NCBI GenBank assembly: GCA_005408345.1
Contig: SEMN01000026.1
Coordinates: 636,001-700,000 of the forward strand
Direction of reading: 5' to 3'
DNA length: 64,000 bases
Source of the DNA: Macquaria australasica
Taxonomy: Eukaryota > Chordata > Actinopteri > Centrarchiformes > Percichthyidae
The translations under genes and the position numbers were made by a program. The stretch's first letter is position 1. Each line of letters starts with the position of its first letter. Below the pieces are notes generated by a model that worked only from the letters and a program-made list of their open reading frames with translations, searched no databases and had not been told where the DNA came from. Below, piece after piece: positions 21,019 to 33,800 of the stretch.

Positions 21019-23174
21019 TTGTTCCACTAGAAAACATAGCAAACCATATTTTTAAGAAGAGCCTCCACAGCCGTGGAAGTTAACTCAATAAACAGGTGTG
21101 GAATTACTACCGCTCACATTCAAACTAAAGTTCTTGTAATCCTGTAAGGGTTGAGTAATGCGTGAACTGTTAGTCTTAATGTTACAGTCAGTTGTCAGTA
21201 CTGTACTGTTTGAATGTTACAAGTGCCTAAAGAATTGTTCAGATGAGGATACCCATGCATATTTAAAAGGCTTTGTGTGAAAAAAATCACTCAATTAAAT
21301 CTACTCTACTTAAGTTACATGTAGAAAGAAATGGTTTGCAATGCTATGTTAGTGCATTAGTATTTTGTGTGCGCCTGTTTAGAATTAGCCTTACAATAAA
21401 TTTTCACTGATGCTCCAATTTGTATGTATGCACGATGTATAAGATTGATTTTATTTAGTTTCACTTTTAAGATGATTATGTAGTGTATGACAGTGTTTCT
21501 TAATTAGTTTTATGCACAGTTAATATACTTTATGTAGTAAAGTAGAATTTAAGGAGGTAGGCTTTTTGGTGACGTTTAGTTGTGTATGGTTGATACCACA
21601 TTATGCAATTACCCGTCTTTGTTTGAAACTTACAGCAGACAGAGTGGGTATTGTGTCCGGTTAAGTGAAAAACAAAACTGATGTTAAAAGCAGTTTTCAC
21701 TCATATATGTAATGTTCTCGAACATCTTTCACATAAGTTTTAATTCCCTGTTTTGCAAACAGTGTGTGCAAATATCAACCTTTCCTTTTAATGTTTCCAA
21801 TGTATTTTCAAGTGACTAAGTTCTTAAAGAAAACTAAACTTTTTTGTGATTATCCACCAAGAGATATTGCATTTGTTCACATTATTTTCATTATACGTTT
21901 TACACATTATTGGATGAAATATAAGGAGTATACTTGCATATTTTACTAGTTTAACATTAGAAAAGAACACCTTTTAAAATGTATTCTCCTTTTATGTATT
22001 CTACTTTATGATGAATGTAATTTATTAAACTGACTTTAGCCCTGCAGGAGGTTCCTCAAAGGGCCTTGACATGTTGTATTAGCCTATGAAAAGCCGTCTT
22101 GTGTCCAGGGATCGAATGTTGGAGCAAAGAAGCTTAAAACATTTCATCCTTGTCACTGCCTTGTCACCTGTAAGGGACAACAAACCTTTCTATGAGCAAG
22201 GCCATAGAATTGCTTTTTATGTACAAAAGTGCATTGTACAGGCCACGTTTTATGGAAAAATTAGTTTCACAATAGTGTAATAAGTTTGTCATTTAATTGT
22301 TTTGATGTGTTGCTGAGGCAATCTGAAGTTGCAGTGATCAACTGTATTTTTGTAGGTGATTAAACTGTTTTCCCTCCTCACAATAACACATTAGATTGTC
22401 AGATATTTGACTTTACTATGCCATGGTTCAAACACTGTAAGTGATCCAGTGCATAAGAATATATTTTGAAATGTGAATTTTGTGTTTTATATGATTTCCG
22501 CTGCATGTTAACATCCTGCAGCAAAAATATAATCCACCCTCAGAGAACACAACCTGTTGCAGACACAAGTCAGAAGGTCAGGAGTGGATGGTTCAGTGAC
22601 TGTTTAAACCTATAGTTTTTATTTCCAGCATATGATTGCTTTCAAAGTTTAGGTTGTTATTAGATGTATGACACATTTTCACTTATTTATTTTACCTGCA
22701 AATAAAAGGCATATAACCGAATGTTTGATTCACCTTTTTGGCAAAAAGCTTGAATGTCATGGATACACCTGCACATGGAGGTTGTTTGAGATTTTGATCA
22801 CCCAGTCAAAAAGATATGGACAGTAAGAATACTTGGTCTGACTGACTGATGGAAAATTTCCCTTAAGCACTTTCTCAACAGTCAGGTGACTGAGAAGACA
22901 TGCTTTTTGTGAACTTTGCCTTATCTTTGATCTATTCCTAAGTTTGTATTTGTTAAGTAATTATAAATTCCATATTGCTGCATGAGTTTTTAGTTTGAGG
23001 CCAAAACTACAGTTTGTAAAATAAACCCAAACACTATCCTGGCCTGAATATAAACTTTCCCTCCCCCTTTTTGAAACTTATTTGTGACAATTATTTAATT
23101 TGTGCATAATTAAACATTTTATGTGGATAGTTTTGTTCCTGTAAATTCAAAATTGTGTAAAATCTAATGTTGCA

Positions 23175-23184
23175 AATAAATAAA
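23175..23184 (+). terminator. mbnl2: candidate distal poly(A) signal of mbnl2
   Basis: Two overlapping AATAAA hexamers (aataaataaa) followed by a T/GT-rich stretch (tgctgtcagttctgttctttg). An alternative AATAAA lies at 22701-22706. Assignment to mbnl2 is positional. Confidence 0.5.
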
Positions 23185-23638
23185 TGTCAAGTAAATGCCA
23201 TGCTGTCAGTTCTGTTCTTTGATTTTGATTTTATTTTGCATAATTTTCAAAACTCAACCTGAATCAGTCAACTCACAAATTAAATAATTAATTATTAGAA
23301 CAGATAGACAATAAAACTGTATTAATTACAAGTAGAGAAAGCTGGATTGGTCACCTACCCATAAAAGGCAAATCAGACAAGAAGATCGTGTTTTTCTTGC
23401 TCTCTAATTTTGTTTTATAAATTCTTTCAGGTAGTGTGTCTGGAAGTTTTATTGTAAGTGACTGTCTCCTGAAATTGAATGATTTTCCATATGGCAAATA
23501 GATTCTAATGTCTTGCTATTTGCAGCCTGGTATTGAACTGGTAGGGATCAATAAATGATAGTCTATCTCTCGACTTTCTACCGTTAAGCAGCTTTCCTAC
23601 AGCATTCTCGAATTTGGACAGCAGCAACGAAATGCAGC

Positions 23639-23652
23639 GTTACCATGGCAAC
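23639..23652. promoter_or_regulatory. rap2a: perfect X-box (RFX site)
   Basis: GTTACCATGGCAAC fits the palindromic RFX consensus GTTRCCATGGYAAC with no mismatch, 0.9 kb before the rap2a ATG and 55 bp from an inverted CCAAT box. Confidence 0.65.
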
Positions 23653-23706
23653 AGCATCCGGTGCATTTTCCTCCTCTTGGATACACATCCCCGAGCTGCC
23701 GCTGTG

Positions 23707-23711
23707 ATTGG
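23707..23711 (-). promoter_or_regulatory. rap2a: inverted CCAAT box (NF-Y)
   Basis: ATTGG within gtgattggatgagc, a typical NF-Y context, in the rap2a promoter region. Confidence 0.45.
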
Positions 23712-24560
23712 ATGAGCTCTCTTTTGGGTGTCACTGGGGCAACCGAATGATGGGAATTTTAACACATGAACGGAAATGCAGCCGCCGAATCTGACTGGCT
23801 CCCTCCGCTCGGCTCCCATTCAGACACAAGTGAGGTTTTCGGGGAGCGGAGGCGGCCGTTGGACTGCTCGCACATCCGTCTGAGAGGAGGGAGGATCCGC
23901 ACGCTTTTTTATTTTTTTTTTGCCTCGGTACGGGAGCCGAGCGGGGACCAGCTGGTTACGCAGCGGCCGTGGGTCTCCACCCGAGAGTATGGCGGCTGGG
24001 ATTGCTCTGGTGAGCGAGGGAGAGACGGAGGCATGCCAGAGATGGTGAAAAAGAAACAAAGAGACGCAAGTTTTTTAATTAAGTGTCGAAACAGTTTGAG
24101 TTGGTGCTGCTTTTCCTGAAGCGGGCTCTGCTTGAACGATCGCGCCCGCGGTTCATTCTAGGGGCTACCAGCGTTTTTCCAGTGTCCTCGATGGAGCAAG
24201 TTTGTTTTTTTTATGATGCATAGAGAGGGGTGAGCTAAGCAGATGAAAACCCGCACGGTCCACATCATCGGGCGATTTTTGCTTCCTCCCTGTGCACATT
24301 TTGGACAATTGCAGTCCTCGGACGCCCGTATAGCTGTCAGTGTCTGGCCTGCATGGGGGGAATTTCTACAATGAAATCCATCTTGGGGCACCGAGTCTTT
24401 GTGCTCTGCCATAGCTGAGCAGCGGCGAGCAAGACTGTGTTATTGACAGCCCGTTCAAAATGGGACACGAATGGTGAATGTGATTCGTGCGGGAACGTTT
24501 TGAGTTCATTTCAATGACGCGCGGAGATTGATACCCTAACCTGACTTGATTTAATCCACG

Positions 24561-24874
24561 ATGCGCGAGTATAAAGTGGTGGTCCTGGGCAGCGGTGGGG
24601 TCGGGAAATCCGCCCTCACTGTGCAGTTTGTTACCGGGACGTTCATTGAGAAGTACGACCCCACTATAGAGGATTTTTACCGCAAGGAGATCGAAGTGGA
24701 CTCCTCACCCTCGGTGTTGGAGATCCTTGACACCGCTGGTACCGAGCAGTTCGCCTCCATGCGGGACCTTTACATCAAAAACGGGCAAGGATTCATACTG
24801 GTCTACAGCCTTGTCAACCAGCAAAGCTTCCAGGACATAAAGCCGATGAGGGATCAGATCATAAGAGTGAAAAG
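24561..24874 (+). CDS. rap2a: rap2a coding exon 1
   Basis: It starts at the ATG at 24561 (context cacgATGC, A at -3) and runs 314 nt to the donor GTGAAAAG|GTTGGT at 24875. It encodes residues 1-104 plus two bases of codon 105, covering the P-loop and switches I and II. Reading past the donor reaches a stop after three codons (L-V-K), so intron retention would give a truncated GTPase without the NKVD and TSAK motifs. Confidence 0.97.
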
Positions 24875-27800
24875 GTTGGTGAAATGATGCGCAGGAAAAG
24901 AATAATGTCCAGATTGTTATGGATGTTGTTGGAGATTATTCTTCACATATAGGGCTGGCCTCACAGGCTCTGTAGTTTCAGGATGGGCCTAGGCCTGGTC
25001 TGAGAACTGTGCTTGAAAGGAGATGCTCTTCAGTCTACAGAACAACACAACATGCCTGTTCTATTTTGGTGTACCAGGTCTCACCCACAATGCTTGTAGG
25101 TAGGCAAATGCCCTTGCACTGCAGTCCCAGCATCTCTAAAAGTAAGCCTTTGTGATCTCTAAAGTAGCCTCGTCTCTCCAGTGTTTCTGCACACTTTGTA
25201 ATGTTTCAGTCTAGACAGTTACATCTTTGGAATTCAAGTAACTAACAGGGCAACTTTGCTGATGCATCCTGTCAATCAGCACTGTGAGTCTGTCTTCCAG
25301 TCATAACTATAAGTCTGTGATCTGCCATGCTGCTGTCACTGAATGTCCACTGTGCCGGATGCTGCAACCCCTGTGAAACACCCAGCTGGGGATATCCAGG
25401 ATCCAGAGCAACAGAGGCTCTGCTGAGAGCTTCAAGGAAGCACAGCTCCATATACTGTAGGGGTTGGGGAAAGCAGGCTTCTGCAGAGGAGAAGCCATGT
25501 TTTTAATTAACAAGCTGCACAAGGATCTTTAGGATGAGCAGCACAATTGAAAGCATGAAACCGTGTGATGTCTGAGCGCTGTTACACAGATGATCCAGAT
25601 ATGAGGTCACCAGAGTGAGCTGCTGATTGATACATGGAAAGAGGTTAGCTGAGGTTGTGCTGTCATGTTATTAGTGTTTCATAGCTCTAGGCCAATGTAC
25701 TGTGTACACGCAGCACTGTACATTCACCTGGTGACATGGTATGATGTTAGCCTGAATAGACTTTGTCATAGATGCTGCTTAAATCATTGGTGATTGTTGC
25801 CTGTGCATTAGCTCAGTTCCTGTGTTACAGTGTGCAGGCAGCATGCGCTGGGCTGTGACTGTGTGGGTTCATCAGTCATTGTACATGTCAGTGGATGTGT
25901 TGCAGTCAATGTTGGGAATCCAATAGGCTCCAGAGAGACAAGGCTGTTCAAATGAAGAAGAATATTATAATATAAGAGCAGCTTAAAGCCCATACTGTTT
26001 ACTGATACAGCTAATTACTTTAGATAATGCTCAGCATAAGGACAGTGCAGTCATATCATTCTGTAGTGTTGTGTTTCTGTCTCTGTTGTGACAGCAGTGC
26101 CTATTTCTGTTACACTCTGCAACCTAAAAATTAAATTTAATCATGGTTAAGATGTTTATTTTTGCTAGTCGCCTTTAGTCTTTGTCACCTAATTGGATTT
26201 AGGCTTTTTTCAAATGCACCTTATAAACAATCCTATAAATCTGTGGCTCCGGATGAAAGAATGAGGTCAACATGTTTCCCCCAAATGAGTGGAGTATGGG
26301 GAGAGGTGTGTTCAGTCTACTGTGTGTGTGTGTGTGTGTGCGCGCATTTGTGTTTGTATGTAAATGTATACATGTGTGCTCACACAGCAGATGCAGCCAG
26401 GCTGTTATGTGATTTCACACTTAAAACACTGAGTCTGGTGCTGTTCTCTAATGTCACAGCAAAATTTATTTTCTGTAGCAAAAACATCACACTTCACATG
26501 CAACTCCTACACAATAGTTAATTTCAGAGTCCTATTCTTCATGTGGACTTAGACAGCTAAAGCTTCAGATTGTGTTTGAAACAGTGGAGTTAAAAATGTC
26601 AGGTCATGGGTAGTCTTTAATTCACTTATGAAGCTGCAATGCAGTTCTCCTTTAACAGAGTTTGTTCTGAATGGAAATATGCATATTTTCTTTGGTTATT
26701 CAGAGAATTCCTCTTCATTTGTGTAGTTATTAATAGTTATAAGGAAGAGACAAATCAAATAAATTCTCAGACTTGATGTTCAGACACCTCAGTATCTTTC
26801 TTCCAACATCAACATAGTTGACCTTAGTTGCTACTAGCCTTGCAACACAAAACATTTCATTGAAAGATTATGTTTAAGATGGAGAAAAGGTTTTCTTTCC
26901 TCAGCTGGGTGTTTATAGGTGAGGTCTAAACAAACTAAAGCTGTTTGTGTGCAGCCGTGTGCAGATGTTTTCTGTTATTAAAAGCTTCTGTTGACAGCAG
27001 TTATATAAGGTGACTTTTCCTCCTGTGTATGGTAAACTCAACACATATTTCTGCAACCATACAAACAAAGACTGGTGTCCAAATCCTTTTTCAGTTGATA
27101 TGATTTCATCAGGATATGAAAACATAAAGTGACTGGAAATTGGGCGCATACTGTACGGCAACCTAGCTCCTACCGTATACCCATCAAAGATCAATACAGG
27201 AACCACATACTCTATGTATTTCTAAACACATTTGACAACCCATAACCATGAGAGTCAGTCATGGTTTCTCTTGTTGCTGAAGGTAAGAATGGCAACAAAT
27301 AAATCACAAATTATTTTATCATTATATTTAGCAAATGAAAGGTAAATTCTTAACCTGTCGTGAAACACATTGTTAAACATATGTGGGGGGGGGGGGTCCT
27401 GTTCTGTTTAGATACCAGCCAAGTTGTATCCGTCGCACCAGTCGTGTAGTGACAACTGTATTGTTAACAGAAGCTGGCATCGAATGCTTTTTCTCTGTCT
27501 CTTTAGTCTTGTTTATTTATTCTCTGATCAGATATTGGCTGATTATAATCATAATTTTGTTAATAATGTACTGCATTTTAAAGACAAAGTTGTATGGTTG
27601 TTTGTGTAAGTCAAGTTTTGTTAAATGCAAAAAGGTTCCCATATAATAAATACTAGTTTATGAACCAAAGTACATTTTCTCACATATTTGCCTCAGCATA
27701 TAAACATTTTGACTGATCCCCAACCCGGATAACCAACCAAATGTAGAAAACTTTATTTTAAGTCTCATTTTGCACCTGTTTTCAACAGTTACACCATGAG

Positions 27801-30800
27801 GAATCAATAACAGAAGGGGAAAAGATAAGAAATTTTGTACAGACAATAGCTCATAATGCAGCTCGGTACCAAGACATTTTATGTTTTAGATAACAGGTGA
27901 ATAGCTTTCTTTCCGGACTGAAAAGGAGCTGCTGTGCTATTGCTCTCTTTCAAACCCACAGCTGAAAAGCAACAAGTTCAGGCATGTTCTGTGGGGCTGG
28001 TTGAAGGGCATTGTGGGAAATGTAGGAAATCAGGAAATGCAGTAGGAGAAGACAAGACAGGTTGAGACATCAGAAAGACACACTGTTGACAACAACACAG
28101 ACTGATGAGAGAAAATCATGATAACATTAGAAAAAAAGGGTCGAATTTTCTAGAGCCAATCAGTTGATTCATCGATTAGTTGATCGCCAGAAACAGAATC
28201 AGCAAATATTTTGATAATTGATTAATCATTTCAGTCATTTATCAAGCAAAAATAGTGAAAAAAACTACAACTTTTCATTTTCCAGCTTCTCAAATGGGAC
28301 AGAACAAGACATTTGAAGACACCTCCTTGGGCTCTGGGAAGTTGTTTTGTAGACTAATCAATTAGAATCAAACAGAAGTTGGACAATAGCTGCAACAGTT
28401 ACAGGTGTCTCAGTCGGACTTTGGTTCACTTTTGTATTTAGGAAATGTAATTTTGTTATGTAAGCCTCAGCAGTCAGACTGTTGTACATTACACCGTTGT
28501 CACTGCTTCTCTTGCCTGTCTGTGCCTCCACACTGGCAAAACACTGGTGACCCGTCGCAACCATATCGGCATTCGCTCAGGTCAGAGGTGCTGCTGTACT
28601 TCGCTCTCATCTGAACCCTGTCAGCATCTATCAGTGCCTGCTGTTAGTGGCACAGATGGGACTTTAGCACAGAGGCCGTGGGTGCACACGATTACACCCT
28701 GGCCTGCCTGTGTCTGCTGGGGACCTCCTCACTTCAGCTGCAGTTAACTGTACACCAGGGATATATTGGTGACTTAACCGAGCATTTAAATAGCGGTGAC
28801 ATGGTCAGATGATAGTGAAGAAGAAAGGGGTGAAATAGGGTACCATAAAGGTACTGTGCTGTTAGTTTAATGTTTCTAATTCACACTGCATGAGTACGTA
28901 CTCCTTTCAGCATTGTACTAAGGCTTACAAACTGTGGAGTTATCATCCCAAGGCTTGTTCATGTGCCAACTGGTTGAAAGGATCGAGATCAATAAATGGA
29001 GGAGCAGCAGTCTCCCAGTTCTCCCAGGAAGATCCTCTTTCATCTGAGTCTTTGTCTGTTGTGAAAACTGGGCAAAAGAACTGAGCTAAAGTTCAGTGAC
29101 GATTACTTAACAGTTGACTTGGCTTTCAAAATGATGTGTTTAAGGCCGTACGCAGTGGTGGGTTGTAGTGTAGCCGCCCTGTTTCAAATATCCAACAAGT
29201 TGTTTCTGCTCTGTTTTGGGAGTCGCTGCAAAATACCTGCAAAACTAATGGCACTCAGCCTCAACCCCAAGGCAAAATTAACTTTTAGATAACGTTACTC
29301 ATCCAGTATGATGGTCAGTCATTTTGGAAATAAAATAAACGGCTTCTTTGTTGAGTGAGGAGGGTTAAGCTGATGTCCAACTCAAATTATTGGTGCTTAG
29401 CAGGAGATTAACTGCCAGGCCAGCAGCTAGTCTGACGGGTTCCCCACCACGTTCAGTGAAGAATGCAAACCCACAGGGAGCCATGGTGCCATGAAGTGAT
29501 AGTCGGTTGTGCTTCATGAGCAGTCTCTTGAAAACACTGTGAATAGGCATTTTATTTGCACAAAAAACATTAGAGAGTAAAGCAACAGAGCTAACCTAGC
29601 AAACAGTATGTTTCAATGTATTCAATTGTTATCTAAAGGGGTACTTAAAAAGGAATTGGGTGAAATAGCAGAGGCCAAGATATCCTGACTTAGCCCTTGT
29701 ATGGGTCATGCGACATGCATATGTGTGTAAAAATGGTCGAGTGTCCCTTTAACATGTGACTCACGGTATATATGCTTGTATACAGTTTGTCACATTGTAC
29801 CTTTTATAAGAGTTTCACTGATGCTACACACTGAACATTTATCTCAAAGTCCAGTTCTGTACCACAAAGCTACCCCCGAAGTGTAAAGGTGATCAAACTG
29901 TGCCCTGTACTCAGATAGTGTTTGCTAGTTACTGTAGTGACAAAATGCCATTGGACTATTCTTATAGAAGCCCATTACAAACTGAAGTGGACTTTTAAGC
30001 TGTTGTCATGGATAATCACAGAGGGAAAAAAACAAGCAATTATGAAAACGGCCAGGCAGCAAGCTGTCTAGGAATAAGTGGTTTAGAGCTTTTTTGTCGT
30101 TAAGTCGTACAGTGAGTGAATATTCAAGAATCCTCGTAAAATTCCCTGAAGAGTCAAAGCAGTCAGCTAACAAGCTCTTCAGTTTTATATGTCCTAATCC
30201 AACTATGCATAGTTTGCAAATTCACCTAGACATGCTAAAGTAAGTTGTCCATTAAGCATTAACAGCATACTGAAACATCATACTGTATATTAGTCTTATG
30301 TGATTTCTAAAGCTACATGTAGAGATCTTTCGGACTGGTAAGTCTAGTGTCAACACTTAAACAATATCCTCAGCGTGATGTAGCCTATCATTTTCAGACA
30401 TTAGAGGAAAAGGTGACTGTCTGGCCATATTTTATGTTTATAAAACTTATGAATGAGTCTCTGAACTATTCAAAGTTTATTCCTCTCCTTTCTTACCATT
30501 ATTTTATGGAAAAGCAATCTCAACAAATTTCAAATGCAGTGGCCCTTTGCATTTCAGATTTTAGGTTTTGTTCTTTGTAAACGGCATATTTACCGCAGGT
30601 AGCTGTAATACATCAGATCCAAGGATGACTGGCCTGTACAGTCTCTCAAGTACACTACTCGTTTATCTTTCCCATTTTGACATGTCTTGGCCGGCGTCTC
30701 CATCATCTGTGAATAGCATCAGATTCTGAAGGAAAGGGGAAGCAGAGAATTAGTTTTCACATTCTTGAGAGAATCCAAAAAGAGACTTTAAGTAGTATCC

Positions 30801-33800
30801 CTGATATTGTCTCTATTTTTTTTAATCTTTCATTCTTTTAAAAAGCAGAAAATGTGCTTCTCATGGCGTGTTTACCAAAGATTCTGCAGATATCTATTCC
30901 TGATTAAATCTTTGCTCTGATGCTGGGCCAGAAGAGAGCTCTCTGACTCAGCTGATTTTTCTCTGCTGACTAAACTAAAGACCCTCCTCAAAAGAGCCTT
31001 TGGGAGGAGGCCCAGCATGCAGCCTGGCCAGAGTCAAATCCAGAAACTCTCGGGCCACTGGGTTTCCACTGTCCGTCAGCAAGGCATATGTGAGTTGATG
31101 CATCATGCATTATAGATAAGGTGTGTCTGGGCGAGTTTCGAATGGGTGTTTGCAGTCGGAGTGCTCTAGTGCGGGCGCCGTCAAGCTCACAAGCTGAGGG
31201 CTAAAGCATGACATGTTGTTTGTGCTGTTTGTGTCACAGCATAAACACAAGCAGACTCAGTTGTTAATTTGTATTTTGAGGCTTGTGTCCAAACCATGTA
31301 AAACGCTCTGTATGTGTTCTGCGTTAAGGGACAAGCCTTGCTTCCTTGCGTCAGCCACTGTTGGGTGCAGACACAGTACAGTGGCCGACACCCTTCATGC
31401 TGAGGCCCTGGGAGCCTCGGTATCCGTGGCAGCCACTGTCTCACACCTCCTGGGACTGCTGGTTTCCTCCTCTGTTATTATGACTATATATAGAACCTCT
31501 CCTTTTGGTACCAGATGTCTTTGTGCTGCACTTGTGTTATGATGAGGCCCAAATGAGCTGCATAACTTGCATATGGCTGTTAAGTCCTCCATTATGGTTG
31601 AAAGAAAAAAAAACCCACAGCACACTCGAGTGTTTGACATGGCCCTGTTGGACTGACTTCACTTGGATTCCTCCTGCTGTTTGGGACATCCATGATAATT
31701 ATAGTTAGATTCTTTCATTTGATTTCTGAGGTTTGACATGCAGGCAGCTCTAACAAGAGCAGCAGGGAGATTCACAGTTTTACATCTCGTCAGTGGATTG
31801 GAAATCTGTATCCAATGAAGTATTGTCTGGGTGTTTTGCTCCAAAGGAAAGAATAAACAATTTGATAATGACGATTATAATTACTGTTACATATAGCTGA
31901 AATGATTACTCAATTAATCTATTCATCAATAGAGAATTAATTGGCAACTATCTTGATAATTGGTTCATTGTTTATGTAATTTTTTAGCAAAAATGACAAA
32001 AATTCACTGGTTCCAACTTCTCAAAAGAGAATATTTTCTAGTTTTCTTATTCTTTTTTCATATTAAACTGAATATTAAACTGATTATCAGTGGGTTTTGG
32101 ACTGTTGGTTTTCACAAAACAAGACATTTTAAGACATCACCATGGGCCCTTAGAACTTGGGCATTTTTTTGCTATTAGACCAATCCATTAATTGAGTAAA
32201 AAATTGGTAGATTAATTGATAATGAAAGTAATTTATGTTTATGTTGTCTAATTTGCATTATTTCTCATTTAAGGAGCCTGAATCTATACCCAGAACTCAG
32301 GTACTAAACATCCTAAACTGTGTTTTCTGGAGCTTGTTTACTGGAGCAAGTAACATTTGGGGCAGGAAAGTGAGAGCTGGTATCAAACAGCATGTGATGA
32401 TAGATAATATGTAAGTTAGTTGGCTTTCCATAGGCCTCCTTGAGAGATCTACAGCAGGATATTTGAGCCAAAACCACAGCCTGGGGCAGAAAAGAGACAC
32501 CCAAATGGCACCATTACCCCAACTAAACGCTGAGCCCCCCTGTGGCTTCTCCTAAACAAGTGCAGCTATAAAAGTAAAGGTTTTGCCTTTCATTCTGCTC
32601 GCCCACAACTATGTTTAGGGTATTTCAGTGAAGGTGGGAATGGGAGTTTAAGGTTGAGCCTACCACCACCAATGAGATGTGGTCCAAAATAGTTTTTTAG
32701 GAAAATAATGGCCTTGCTGTTTTTATTGACACCAGGAATGCAGCGAAGTAAACCTGGGCACTGTACGCTGAATGTTACAGTTGAGAAGCATAAGCTGTAG
32801 TTTCTCATTCAAGTCACCTCCGAGCCACACGCCAAGTCACACGCCGGCCGACCCGTAAGATCGTCTCTTAAATCCAGGTAGTTCCTCTCGGCTGGCGAGC
32901 CGATCCTGAGAACAGAACAGGATAGTCGAGATTAAAGTTCACTCTGGATAATGTATTCATGAGTAGATCAAAGTCGGCTCCCTATTCTCAGCAAGTTTAA
33001 GCTTATTTAATGCTGAAACCTGCAGCCCCTGGCCTCTGAGAGATGCTCAGGCTGCTCGACTTGGAAAAGTATCACAGTTGGTGCTTTTGCGGTCTCCCCA
33101 TTTCTCCAGAATTATTTAGTTCCTTGTATACCTGTTACCATAGCAATCAAGGATGAGGATGATTTTTTTTCCTATCAATAATTTAGACGCATGTATATTT
33201 CACAGAGCGAGGGGAGCATTTGAAAACCCTAATGATGTTGAGAGGTGTTCGGGTGCATGACTGGTTAGATTTGACGATGTTGCTCAGTGTCGTGAACAGA
33301 GACATTTAAATCTTGGTTCAAACGATGGGTCCAACAGATGGAAAGCGCTCCCTTGCTAGCCTCACAGACAGATAAGGATGAAAGAAATAACAACCTGTTG
33401 TGTACCAAAGGACGTGAATACGCATGATCTGCTATCTCTCTGATGTTTTTGATCTTTGTTATCTCTTCTGATGTGTACTAACTGCCTCAGAGGCCCGCCA
33501 CGTTTCCCAATATCAAAACTGATGTAGTGATTATATTGGTGAAACTGCGTCAGAGCCATTCCTTTTGATAATTATAGTGCAGTAGCCTATTTAATTGAAC
33601 TGACCGTCTCTTCTGGCTGTCCACTAAGTAGTCCAGTTCCACAGTGACATGTTGAGCTGCAGCAACATGGCAGGGAGTTCAGAGCTCAAAGGATTATGGC
33701 CACTTCCTACCCTCAGGAGTCAGAGCTCTACCACCCACTTCCTGTTCTCTACTGGGTCAGGCTTTAGACTTGGTGCTTACATGAGGCAGGGTGGGCGGCG

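Larger units (their letters stand above)
19425..23200 (+). other. mbnl2: mbnl2 probable long 3' UTR
   Basis: No coding sequence. AATAAA hexamers at 22701-22706, 23175-23180 and 23179-23184 are candidate poly(A) signals; the overlapping pair at 23175-23184 is the likeliest distal end. Mammalian MBNL2 also has a multi-kilobase 3' UTR. A transposon-like inverted-repeat element sits inside at 20395-21018. The exact end needs transcript data. Confidence 0.55.
23600..24560 (+). promoter_or_regulatory. rap2a: rap2a promoter / 5' UTR region
   Basis: This stretch is richer in CpG than its surroundings and leads directly into the rap2a ATG. At 23639-23652 it has a perfect palindromic X-box, GTTACCATGGCAAC, the RFX-family consensus. 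At 23707-23711 there is an inverted CCAAT box (ATTGG) of the NF-Y type. No TATA box is evident. The transcription start is not determinable from sequence. A 117-codon ORF from the ATG at 23766 overlaps it but has no recognisable domain. Confidence 0.6.
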
